From Bugula neritina (lineage: Eukaryota; Bryozoa; Gymnolaemata; Cheilostomatida; Bugulidae), in contig OZ037770.1 of the NCBI GenBank assembly GCA_964035545.1, forward strand, positions 15,164,642 through 15,228,641: DNA of 64,000 bases, read 5' to 3'. Shown piece after piece: positions 50,633 to 62,600 of this stretch. The translations under genes and the position numbers were made by a program. The number at the start of each line of letters is the position of its first letter. The stretch's first letter is position 1. The notes beneath the pieces are model-generated. The model searched no databases and was not told the DNA's origin. It saw only the letters and a list, made by a program, of their open reading frames with translations.

Positions 50633-52993
50633 GTATAAACCAGAATATACTCCAGCTAACAGTGCTGTCCAAGAGTTCTGGGAGATGGCAGCAACATTCT
50701 CTGCTGCCTAAACTGAAGGCTATATAAAAGAGCAGACGGTGGAGAGCTGAAAGTAATCCCACAGGTGAAGTACAAGAAGGAAACTGCCGAAAGTCAAAAC
50801 TTTATTTGGACAGAGCGAAGACTAGAATTAAACAGAAATAAAATGGCAGCTGGGAATGTATTTACATTTATATAAAATAAACAGTTTTTCCAGTTCAGCA
50901 CTTTTATCTTAGCCAAATGGAGGCAGTTAGAGATCTGGGTTTTGTGTAATGATAATGAAGCTATAATCATGGCTACTGCAGTCTATTACAAGTGCAGGGG
51001 TCAACAAAACAATAGCCAACTAACTGTATTTAGAGAATCTGCACATAACACCATAGACACAACACAACAGGTGTGGACACTACACAACAGGTATGGACAG
51101 TACACAACTAGGTGTTGACCAGCCAGTTATTGTCATAGCCTATAATTATCATTTCTTAGCCAACTGTTTTTAATTGAAGCTTATAGACTTGGCCAGTAAT
51201 CTTGGAGGATCAGCATATTTTATGGAGGTGGGGGGAAGCAGTGATGAATTCATACTAAGAAGAAACTATAGAACTTAGGCTACTCAGAATTCTTCTGTTC
51301 TCCAGCTGAAAGGTTATTAACAATATTTCTGACGGTTCCACAGAGTGAACTACACTAGAAAGCACACGTCTGTTTGAAGTCTCCACCCCTGTGGGAACCC
51401 CTCCACCCCTGTGGGAACCCCTCCACCCCTGCAAGAACTCCTCTCCCCTGCAGAATATAGACTAAAGGGTATAAACATATGAACTACAGAGTATAAACAT
51501 ATGAACTACAGAGTATAAACATATAAACTACAGAGTATAAACATATGAACTACATAATGTTATGAACACCGTAAGTAGTATCCCTAAAACCGCTAAAATG
51601 TGGACACCTTGAAATTAAATTGTGGTAATGATGATAAGTGTGCATAGCTAAGTGATAGCACCAGCTTGCGTTGTATAAACTTCAGGGTAACTATCAGCAC
51701 GGATAATCCTTTTCAATGTTACAAACAAATCAACATGAATGATTTATTCCAGAATTATAGATGATTAATTAGAGTTATGGCTCGGAGCTTTGACAGTGAA
51801 AGATTTCATGCTGTTTTTGCTGGGTATTTTGTTTCAACGCTAAACCCATGTCGTCATACAAACACTAATCCTACTTCACTGCTAGTGAAGTCAAGGATCA
51901 AACTTTACTAGTACAAACATAATAATGAATAAACTCTCTTTGAGACGAGAAACAGAACAGATTCTAAAAATATCCATTCATTACGCAGCAAAATAAATGC
52001 AAATCATTTCCTTGTAAAATTCCTGAGTGGTAGTAGCAAGTAGCTATTCCAGCTAACAGACGCAGTGCCAGAGAGTCTGCTTTGTGCCAGGGAAAGGGTT
52101 ACCCCCCCCCCCCCCCTAAGAGCTGGCAATAGTAAGTAGACTAGGGAGAGGAATGTTCAGTTGGGATCACACAAGCTCTGAATACAACCTCAATACTAGA
52201 GTATGGAACAGGTTATACAACAAAGTAGTAAATATTAATTAAAGGTTTTATTGATATTGGCTAAAAGAAAAGTATCAGGTGATTTTGCAGGCCACCTGTA
52301 ATCAATAACACAACAAATAATACCTCGACTAACTTCAAAATTCTTATAAGAAAATTGTTTTTAATGTCTATCAAATTTTCATGGTGTTGCTCCCCTATTT
52401 TCTGATAGTGACACATGTTGGAGTTGTCCACTAGTGGGACTAAGAACTAAATGGAAAACCAATGTCAAATACACATAATTGCACAGAATTTAATTAAAAA
52501 ATTAATAAAATCACAAGGTTTGTAAAACAGCAGTACAAAAATTTGTTTAAAAGGCATTTAACCAGCTAAAATATCCCAGAAATAAATAATACTGCTCAAT
52601 CAACATTGTACAAAAGAATTGAAAGGAAGTAGAACATGGCAGAGGACAGGGACACGCCTCCTAGTGGCTAGACACGCCCTCTAGAGGGACAGCCAACTGT
52701 TTACTAACAATAATCGATAGCATGGCTTACTTGCTTGCAAATGAGGACATCATTTACTAATTAAAAGAAGGAAAGCATTTCTTACTGGTTATTTAAAGTT
52801 CAACTGCAGTGATGACTCACCACACATAAAGCTAAACAATGATCATCTATTCACCGACTAGTGGCAGAAATAAATAAATTTTCCTGTAGAAAAGCTGGAC
52901 GTTGTCCTCCCTATTGGCGAGGAGGGAACTGGCAGCGGATGTTAGCACCTGGTCGCCGTGGCAACCACCTGAGTGAGAGAGAGTCACCGCTGC
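50633..52993. other. Intergenic region between SLC6 5' end and RABL6 3' end
   Basis: It should contain the SLC6 promoter and the RABL6 3' UTR (both genes read on minus). A TATATAAAAG box at 50721-50730 is in plus orientation; its complement may still serve the SLC6 gene. A C homopolymer lies near 52101-52117, and small repeats at about 51380-51430 (CTCCACCCCTGTGGGAACCC) and 51470-51550 (ACAGAGTATAAACATATGAACT). No coding sequence is supported. Confidence 0.5.
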
Positions 52994-55900
52994 TCACAGA
53001 CACTCATAGTTAGAGGAGTGGTGATCATTGCCATCACTGTCCCCGGCTAGGAACTGTTCCAGGGGGTCTAGAGGGGGTTTGGAGCCACTACTGGCAGAGG
53101 TTTTGGACTTACTTTTCTTCTTTCTTTCCTTACTACCATCTGTATCCGTCTGTTTAGATTTCTTCTTCTTTTTAGGTTTAGAATTCTCTTCTCCCTCCTA
53201 AATGTGACATAAGCTAGATCACATTATAATGGAGAGGTTAGTTTCTATGAGATTTCTATCAACTTAGAAACGCATGGAGTTATCCTTCCTAACCAATAGG
53301 AAACCTGCCAGCAACATGCCAGTTATTATAATACTTGAAAGCAGGTAAAATCACAGAACTGGCCGAGAATTACTAGCAACTGATTGGCTGGAAAGTCAGC
53401 AGAAGAAACTGAGTTGCCAATTTGATTCACTAATGAAATCGTCTTCCCCTGAATATATTACAAAGCAGCCACTCAATCCACTAGTAACTCTGAGTCTAGT
53501 ATGTCACTCACGGAGACAAGAGTGAAAACAGTAACAGAGTAAAAATTGAGAAGCACATTTACTTAGCTAAAACATTAGACACCTTTCTCTCTCTACTATA
53601 TGTGCTGCACACAATTTTATATATTACTACATATATATTACAGCATATATATTACAACATATATATTACTACATATATATTACAGCATATATATTACAAC
53701 ATACGCCTATATATTACTACATATATATTACTACATATATATTACAACATATATATTACTACATATATATTACAACATACGCCTATATATTACTACATAT
53801 ATATTACTACATATATATATTACAACATATATATTACTACATATATATTACAACATACGCCTATATATTACTACTATATATTACTACATATATATTACTA
53901 CTAGTACCAACTCTTACATTTATAGTCTTCTCTTTTTTCTTCTTTTTCTTTTTCACAGCCTTGTGTTCTGACGAGCTACCGGCAGCTTGATGACTGATAG
54001 CGATGTCCGGCAGCTGAACGGGAGGCTGCTGAAATGACACATCACATTGAAAGTATTCCCTCTAAAGAGCAGACAACTACAACTACCGGCGTATAACTAA
54101 GCACTCACCGGCTCTTCCTCGCTGTCCACGCCATCACCGGACGCCAAAGCAGCCTTCGACACATCCTCATCACTGTCTGTAAGAACCACGTCCTTGCTAG
54201 AGAGCTTTGTGAAGGTGGCTTTACTTGCCGGTAGTGTGAATGTGGCTTTACTTTTCTCCTCGTCACTCGACGCGCCCTCGTCTGCTAGAATGGTGGGAGC
54301 CTCGACTTCATCTGATGACTCATCACTCTCAGGCAGCGACTGTTTTACCTCCGGCTGTTTCACTGTCACGGTTTGAGTGAACTGCTGAGTCAGCTTGCTC
54401 AGGGAGGATTCGGTGTTCGGCTCTGAGTCTGAGTCAGAGTCGGCTGCAGGTTCGTCTGCTTTACTCTCCTCGTCTGAGGTGAGCACGACGTCTGCACTGC
54501 GGAGTTTAGCTGGGGCTGGTCTAGCAGAGGCGGGGACGGTGTGGGTCTGCTCCTCATCACTGGAGTCTAAATCATCTTGAATTGAGGCTACCAGAGGATT
54601 GTCGTCTGCTTCTTCATCAGATGCTGTCGTCTGATTGGCTGACGACTGCAGACGTATAGAAAGAGATCAAAACAAAGTTGATGGAATAACTCATAATAAA
54701 ATACAGCCAGTACCTTGTATAATACATTAGAATGTAAAATACACTACGACATGATGCCACACAATATGACAACACTGTGAACAGTCACAACACTGTGAAC
54801 AGTCACATCACTGTGAACAGTCACAACACTGTGAACAGTCACAACACTGTGAACAGTCACATCACTGTGAACAGTCACATCACTGTGAATAGTCACAACA
54901 CTGTGAACAGTCACAACACTGTGAACAGTCACAACACTGTGAACAGTCACAACACTGTGAACAGTCACATCACTGTACCTGATTCTCTAGAGACCCTTTG
55001 CTCTCCGAGTTGAAGAACTCAGAAGCATCAGAAGCCTCAGGTTTAAAGTCATCAACGGACTGTGACGGTTTCGTGCCTTTGTTACCTGAAAGTAGACACA
55101 GTCTTTCACTGAACACTGAATGTGATCATAAAGCTATGACATACAACACACAAGTTCCACTCTGTTTGGATCATATTTAGTTGGGGCTCTTAAATTTTAT
55201 TGCTGCTGGGAACAGAGGCTCAACAAACAAGAACAATGATTTGACGAAAGTGAAAGTCTGCTCATGTTTGTTTGTTTGTTTTATTTTGTCGTAATTGGAG
55301 AAAAAAAATTAATTGAGAAAAAATAAACAAAATGACATCAGCTTGGGAAATAAAGGAAGATGCTTCACTCCGACAATATACTATTGCACTGAACAAAGAG
55401 CACACAACTCCATGACTAAAGAGATCTAATATTTCTCATGACCTGGTGAGTAACACACAACATTCAGTTCCGCGTCATTGCAAACCCACCGGTTGGTATT
55501 ATGAGAGCTTGTGCGGGTGGGGGTCTCAACGCCCCGTCTGAGCTAGTTGATGACACATCAGATTCCGTCTTAATGCCGGCTTTCTTCAGCTTCACAGATT
55601 CTATGATACTGCAACACGGTAAACGTTATTAGAGATTTCCAAACAAGAGAGAATTTTTAGAGAAACATTAATCTGTTTGCTGTTATTCTGTATTCTTCAT
55701 CTCATGATTCTATAGTAGCCTGGGCAGGACTTACTGTGTGAGTGTGACTTACTGTGTGAGTGTGACTTACTGTGTGGGTGTGACTTACTGTGTGGGTGTG
55801 ACTTACTGTGTGGGTGTGACTTACTGTGTGGGTGTGACTTACTGTGTGGGTGTGACTTACTGTGTGGGTGTGACTTACTGTGTGGGTGTGACTTACTGTG

Positions 55901-57940
55901 TGGGTGTGACTTACTGTGTGGGTGTGACTTACTGTGTGGGTGTGACTTACTGTGTGGGTGTGACTTACTGTGTGGGTGTGACTTACTTCTCGTAATCAGC
56001 TTCCCCGAGGATGTCTAGCTCCTGGTGGATGGTAAGAGTCTCCCTGGTGTTGGCTTCTAGTTGCTTAAGTAAAGTGTCCCTCTGTTATAATACATAAGTT
56101 ACGTTAGAAGTCAATGTACCTAGCTGGTAGACTGAGTACCACACTAAGGCTTGAATATGCATCACGTCGACTTGAGCATTGATGGCTACTAGCAGAATAA
56201 CTTTGAAACAGTTTTTTGTAATAAAAAAACTTTTGCTGTACTTCTGTTTGAAATGAGCGGCCTACACATAATTATTTATTATAAATTCTCTCATTCACAC
56301 TAGTAAGCTACTTCCGAAGGGAGAGGAAATGAAGTAAGACGGCCTTGAGCTGACCTGCAGGGCGAGGAATGGCACGTTGAAGAAGGCGTGAAGGTACTTT
56401 AGTCCGAATCCATTGAGTAGAGACATCTCAGTAAACCTGACTGGAGCAGCATTTTCTCCTCTACAGAAAGCAACAAAGAGGGTCAGCGACACACGCCCCT
56501 TATGTCATACAAGTGAACTTAGTCTAAGAAGCTATAAAACTATTGGCTAACATTTTAAAGCCTAAATTAAGCACCAATATTTTCATAGAGATTACATCAC
56601 ACTAACTGACCGGTCAAGAGAAGAAACGAAATAGCCCGGGGTGTCCACGTCTACTGTGCGGTGCAGCCCCATGTCTCTACAATTTGCTAGTATGATAACA
56701 GGAATATGGGCAGGAATTTTGGGTATTTCCTGTTCAACGTACTTCCATGTCCTGTAAAACAGAACGAAATATGCAAATAGAGAAATATTTATTGCAGCAC
56801 AAAAAAGAGTTATGTAAAATACGACATCAAAATGTATCAAAATAAGACAATAGATACAAAAGATACAATAAGGAGAATGAATGAATGACCTTCAAGTAGA
56901 CGGGTGACTACAGGAAATTGCAGCTACGGTGTTACATAACGATGACTCACCACATTTTAGTCATGTCGTACATCAGAATAACGGCGTGAGTTCCCTTGTA
57001 CACGTCTACAAATTGCGCGTCTAGTTTGGGGGAGAGATCCTCTTCCGTCCCTTCGTGCTTCATCTTTAAGCTGCCTTCAGAAGTTGGCTTACGCCGGGCT
57101 TTGTCTACGACGTCCCACACTTCGACCTTCACCACGTCATCTGTGGCCTTGTAACTCCACTGAATGTTTGCTACCTGCGCATGTATTGAGTACAGACAGT
57201 AGTTGCTACCTGCGTATGTATTGAGTATAGACAAGAGTAATGTAACGCATCACTTGTAGAGTAAGTTCTTGAGTCTTATTGAAAGTTTTCTTTTTTTAAA
57301 AAGAAATTAGAAACAGATAGTGAGAGTACTAATTTTCAAACCAATAAAACTGAGATAAAATGGCAGTTGAATGAAACTTTAAAACAGGGAAATTTGCAGC
57401 TATGCAGCCACAGATTGCAGCAAACATACACCACGATACTAATTACGATACTGTTTCAACTCCATATAATTAAGGAAATGTCTAAACATGAACCGGGAAT
57501 GTAGCCTCAGAGGCTATGAAATGTGTTCACCTGGATCTCATCGGTGGGCAAATATTCTTCTCGAAACTTCCGACCTTGAAGACGAAGAAATAAAGTGGTT
57601 TTACCAACATTCCTGTCACCTTTGATGATGACTTTCACTGAAAAGAAATGTGAAGCAAATATTTGTACAATACATAAACAGTCATACACTTTGATGAGAA
57701 TGACTTGGGACTAAAATATATTGTGATCCTATTTTTCAGTAGTAAAGTTTAGTTTGATCAAATATTTAAATGAGGTCCCACATCAATATAATAGAGACAG
57801 CACTTACTGTTGTATTGAACTCCTTTGGCATACTTTAGCTGCAGTTCAGCAGACATGGTTTGGACGCCGGTAGGAGAAGGTCCGGCATTTGGTCTTTGCT
57901 CCTCATCTTTCTTCTTTATAAGCTTCTTCAGAAAACTCAT
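52994..57940 (-). CDS. RABL6: Rab-like protein 6
   Basis: Eleven exons on minus: 57808-57940, 57531-57637, 56951-57174, 56611-56751, 56355-56460, 55987-56081, 55490-55608, 54979-55085, 54109-54645, 53918-54028 and 52994-53197. They encode 627 residues (human RABL6 is about 730). The N-terminal GTPase-like domain has the P-loop GDRNVGKT at residues 51-58, then EEYLPTDEIQ, TDDVVKVEVWDVVDK and the base-recognition variant NCRD in place of NKxD, as in RABL6 generally. NGFGLKYLHAFFNVPFLALQ and the DTLLKQLEANT helix follow. The second half is a low-complexity acidic Ser/Asp/Glu region with Lys-rich stretches and a conserved end, PLDPLEQFLAGD...YECL. Family members are nuclear/cytoplasmic GTPases tied to proliferation. 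An ATG in MSFLKKLI is the first in frame; upstream sequence may be spliced. Confidence 0.95.
53618..53905. repeat. ATATATTACTAC-type minisatellite in the last RABL6 intron
   Basis: Repeats of TATATATTACTACA / TATATATTACAACA with CGCC interruptions, beginning within about 15-20 bases of the exon 10 donor (53918/53917). The 123-codon Tyr/Ile frame is an artefact. Confidence 0.9.
54769..54976. repeat. 18-bp minisatellite after the exon 8 donor of RABL6
   Basis: About 11 copies of CACTGTGAACAGTCACAA (plus strand), with A/T variants. On the minus strand the array starts within the donor GTACAGTGATGTGACTG at 54978. Confidence 0.95.
55737..55986 (-). repeat. 18-bp minisatellite that copies the exon 6 donor of RABL6
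   Basis: The intron begins GTAAGTCACACCCACACA on the minus strand, and this 18-base unit is repeated about 14 times, so every unit carries a consensus GTAAGT preceded by ACA. The real boundary is GAGAA|GTAAGT at 55987/55986. In the exon frame the next codons are AAG TAA, so any downstream donor would add an immediate stop. Confidence 0.95.
57168..57235 (-). repeat. 35-bp duplication containing the exon 3 acceptor of RABL6
   Basis: On the minus strand CTCAATACATGCGCAG|GTAGCAA (real acceptor, exon begins 57174) is preceded 35 bases upstream by CTCAATACATACGCAG|GTAGCAA. The copied acceptor would add 35 bases and break the frame. Confidence 0.85.
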
Positions 57941-59699
57941 GCTGATTTTCTCGGATTTTTCATTAGGACTGCTGAAAACATTTGACAATCAGTATTACAG
58001 GAAAAATTTTATACTCATCAATTTTTTCACCGACATAAGATGTGATTATTGCTTAGAATCAAAATTATCAGCATGGAAATCAATGATAGTGGGAGTCATT
58101 TTTAAGAAATGTAGTGTTTCTATTTTCATTAACTTTAAATTATAAAACAAGTATTAATAATTAGAGATGTATGTGAATCTAGAAAATTAAAACAGAGCCC
58201 TCAGACTGTGTGAAAATAAAAGCAAGCTTCATGTTCTTTAACTAATAAGTTAAACTTATTGACTAATATTAAATTCAGTCAGCATCTTTATTTATAATAA
58301 TTATTGTATATCACTATTCTTGATCATTGTTCTCTAAGTCTATAATTATTTTTATTCCTATGATCATCACTATGTTCTGTCAGTAATACTGAAAACTGTA
58401 GAGACTGAAATTGAATGCCTATCAGTAAAAAATAAAAAGTAAATACAATAAAAGCTATCACTTTAGCAATCACAATGTAGCTATTACTATTACTCCTACT
58501 ATTAGACTAAGACTAAGAGTAAGACAAAGTGATAGCCTACTAATATTTGAAGCACAAACACGGAGTCTAACTCTTAAATTCAGTCATAGATAGACTTACT
58601 AGGCCTACTAACTAAAACAAGAGTATCGGTATGATAAAATTTTATCATATTCCTTATCGTAGTGACTATCACTCAATCAGTGAATCGGCATCAGTGTCAT
58701 CGTGATACTCATACTGATATTTAGTATTCACTGTGATATCTCAAGAGTAAAAAGCAACTGTAAGTGAGCAACAAACAAGAGATGGCACTGAAAGAGTAAA
58801 ATAATGACAATCCTATTAATCATTTAAAAACTATAACAATTAATAAATTAAGGTATCAATCACCACTTTGATGATATTCATATCCACTTTTTTTTAATAA
58901 CAGTTATTGAATTAACATTATCTTCATTCAAGAACATCCCATTCACTGATCCGGATGTTGAACGCAGTACGCTACTGTGTTGGAGTTATCTTCTTATTAT
59001 AAAAATAAAGTAATTATCAAGCTCCCTGCTGAAGAAAACAACTAATCCGTCATATAATTGTATTTTTTCAAATAAGCAAAAAATTATTAATATTATTAAA
59101 ACGCCTAAAGTATTATTTTAGTGATATACCGTCCAGCGTAATTTATATTACATATGAATTATAAGGGAGACAACTCTGAAGTAATGAAGTTCAGCAGCTG
59201 CAGCTTTATTTAGAGATTTAACTTTTCTTTCTAAGATTACCTGCCATTGTAGTGATATTAAAATGAAATATCTTTATTTTCTCCAAATATGGCTGGTAAT
59301 GGGTGAGAAAATAATTTTATTTGTATCTGAGTTGGTTAACAGTGCGTTTTATTGAAAAAATATTTTATAATAACAAAGTGCTTTTGCTAATAGTATGATC
59401 ACACAAAAGAGCACATTGATTTTCCCAGTAAAATATTATAATATTAATATAACATGGGGGAAGATAAAATACAACATGGAAGCAACCACGTATAGTGTAA
59501 AATTTAGAATGAATTCAAGTAAATTATTTTTCAGCCTTTTTCTGCTAGTTACTGCATTGGCAAGCAGTAATCAGCAATTGAAAATAAAAATAAAAATATT
59601 TTAAACCTCTTTAAAACACTTCAAGTTTTTATAAAAACATTAGGTAATATGTTTAACAATAAGTAATATAATTAGCTCTTGGGTTAATGATTCTGGCTC
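57941..59699. other. Intergenic region upstream of RABL6
   Basis: AT-rich sequence between the RABL6 start and the stop of the caspase-like gene, both on minus. It should include the RABL6 promoter and the 3' UTR of the caspase-like gene. Short open frames are not supported by splice sites or recognisable protein. Confidence 0.45.
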
Positions 59700-62600
59700 T
59701 CAGTTACTACCACTAACACCTGAGGTACTACTACTAACACCTGAGGTACTACCACTAACACCTAGGGTACTACCACTACCACCTGAGGTACTACCACTAG
59801 CACCTGAGGTACTACCACTAGCACCTGAGGTACTCCCACTAGCACCTGAGGTAGCTCTGGCAGCATTTGACTCAGTAGTGCTGACTTTGTACAGATACAA
59901 CATCTTCATTTCAGTGAGGATATTGTTGATGCTGGGTGAACTGAATTCAGCTGCCTTGTCATCTAGGCAATAGTGTAGGCTCAGTTTTCTAACTACTTGC
60001 TGAATCTAAAAGAAGACAACTTCAAAATTGACAAAATGTAAGCCAAACGAGACAACTTTGTTAGCGAATAAAGAAGCTACATAAGTCATTGTTTTGCAGT
60101 TCTGTGATATAACATTTCTTTCAGTTACCTAAAAGTTCAAAACTTAAATAACCTTCTGAAGATGTTGCAAGCATACAATGCTTTTGGTTTGTATTTTCAC
60201 AGGCAAAACATTTACTGTCGTCAAAACAAATTTATACATTCATGTACAATTATACATTTATGGCACAGATGTTATTTTTAATTTATGCAGCTTGATATAC
60301 GTTGTCAATATTTGTTATACTGCATGTAAGGAAAAGATGCATGTGTTTGAAACTAGAAGCTAACCATTTCAAACAGATCCTCCAAGTGTGTGTTAAAAGA
60401 GTGTCTGTAAAAGGCGAGAACTAATGCCCGAATCATCCAAGCTCCGGAATTTCGGTCTTGATGCATATTTCTACCTACAGCAGTAACTAGCAACTGTAAA
60501 CTCACAAGTTGCAACTTGCAGTGACTAAAACGCAAATAGCAATTAAGTTTGGCATATAGTTGACTGTTAACTTGAGGTTAATTGCCGGTTTAATATTGAC
60601 TACTTAGATTATTTTATTTGTTGGTTGATCCAGCTTAAGTTGTACTCAGTTAGTTTCAGAGATATTATTTCAATTTTTTTGCAATGATTGCTAAGTGAAT
60701 ACGTAGTTATAGCTCTACACTTTGGAGGTTTATCTGGTACTGAGAGTTTCAGCTGGAAAGCGCTATAAGATATTATAGACTAAAGCATATTTTGTTTTTA
60801 ACAGAAGTAATTTTTCTCCTATACATACTGGGCTGTGTAGCATTCATGATGATCATGTCTTCCATTTGCAGCCGATGTGAGGCAGACAACTCCAATGGGT
60901 CGTCATCACTTGGTATGTTGACAGCAGCAGAGTTTGTAACTGGATATGAATCTCCACTGCTGGATCCCATATACATAGTATTACACACATAGTAGACAGC
61001 ATGAAAGTCAGTAGTATAATGTTTTTAAACTGAAAAGTATGTCAATTTCCAAGTTTCATTTTATTTGAAACATGCTGGGGTAAAGTCTTAATGTAAAAAT
61101 AAATATTTGAAACACTTGCTATAGTGTCACGTGTCGGAATATCAATATTTTAAATGTCAGAGTGCCACAGCGTGAAAGTGTCAAAGTGTCAAAGTGTCAA
61201 AATGTCAGAGCGCCAAAGTGTCAAAGTGTCAAACTGCCAGGGTGTCAGAATATCACAGTGTCAAAGTATCAAATTGTCACAGTCTAAAATTCTGAAAATT
61301 ATCCAAGAAACTGAATCAAAAGTTTAGCCTTTAGTATAATGAACCAGCTAACCTGCTACTACTATCAGCACTAACTCTGACATGCGCCACAAGTGCAGGT
61401 GCTTGTGCTGTGCTCTCGGGTTCTTCAGGACTAGAAGTAGACTGGACTTCCATATTCTCTGAACCTGAGGTGTTCTCCTGGTCACTGAAAACCAGATTGG
61501 ATCCACTAAAGGTGAATATTGACAAAGCACGCAGTTCTTCTTCACGAGTAGAGACAGCGGCAGAGGCAGCAGATGCAGCAGAGGCAACTTCCTGTTGATT
61601 GAGTGTAGATGAGACGGTTGGGGGATGAGGATCCACATCCATTCCTTCCCCTTCACCTGCTGTGTGCGTAAGGCTGGTAGAGGAAGATTCTATTGGCTCT
61701 CCAGAGACCTCTACAATAAGAAAAGCAAGCTCGATGTGAAAGAGTGGCTTGGTATCATGCACATGGTTTCAAAATTAGAAGTATTTTGTTACAGTATGTT
61801 TGATAGAGAAAAACTGGTATGTGATAGCAGTAAAATGTGATTACTGTACTGCAAAATTATTTTATATGAATCTCTAAATTTCTAAATTAAACAAATTTAG
61901 CTAATTTTTTTTCATTCTTCAAGCTTTTCGCCTTTCATATCTTAAGCACAATTTGAAGAGTGTAAGCTATCTTTGCTAGTCACTAACTATAATAATTAAG
62001 GTAGAGGCAGGACAAAAGAGTATAATGCAACTAACCATTGGCTAAGCACTGGACTACCACCACTTTAGGTTTCTGTGCCATAAGAGGAAATCTATTGGCT
62101 GACAGGAGTTCAGTCACATGACTAATCTCCAGCTTGTCACCTGCTGCCCCATAAATGCTGTCGCGGCAGCCTTGACTTATGATGACCAGGAAAAACATCT
62201 TGTATACGCCATGAGCTTCAATCTGCGTTTCTTCAGCAATTGCTGTTTTCATTTCCTATATAAGCAATGGATTTCTACCTTTGATAAGCTCATACATGTT
62301 AGGTTAGATGCAAAGTGCTTATATATCGTTTCAGTACAAACGCAAATCTTCTCAGTTAGATTCTTAAACAGTAAAAAAATTGCATTTTAACTTAAAACCT
62401 ATAATTATAGCCGCATGTTTTATATAGTTTTTTAAGATATTACTTTGTTTTATTCAAGAAATAGACAATTCAACTGTTTAATTTGCTACTTGACTTAACT
62501 TAAATATACTAACTTCAGCAGTATAGCTTTTGTGTTCTCCCGTGACGACAAAGTCCAGCTTACTCAACATGTCCTTGACATTACTAAAGTCAACTTCGGA

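Noticed and set aside
50721-50730. Textbook TATA box TATATAAAAG on the plus strand
   Set aside because: No plus-strand gene follows; the nearby SLC6 gene runs on minus. The complement might still act as a TATA element, but the orientation is wrong for the consensus.
54290-54320. CTGATGA / TCATCAG motifs in RABL6 and elsewhere, tested as further hammerheads
   Set aside because: They lie in coding sequence and lack stem II, GAAA and stem I partners.
55738-55995. An 85-codon VTYCVG repeat protein on plus
   Set aside because: Antisense reading of the 18-bp donor array in RABL6; no start context, splice sites or independent coding signal.
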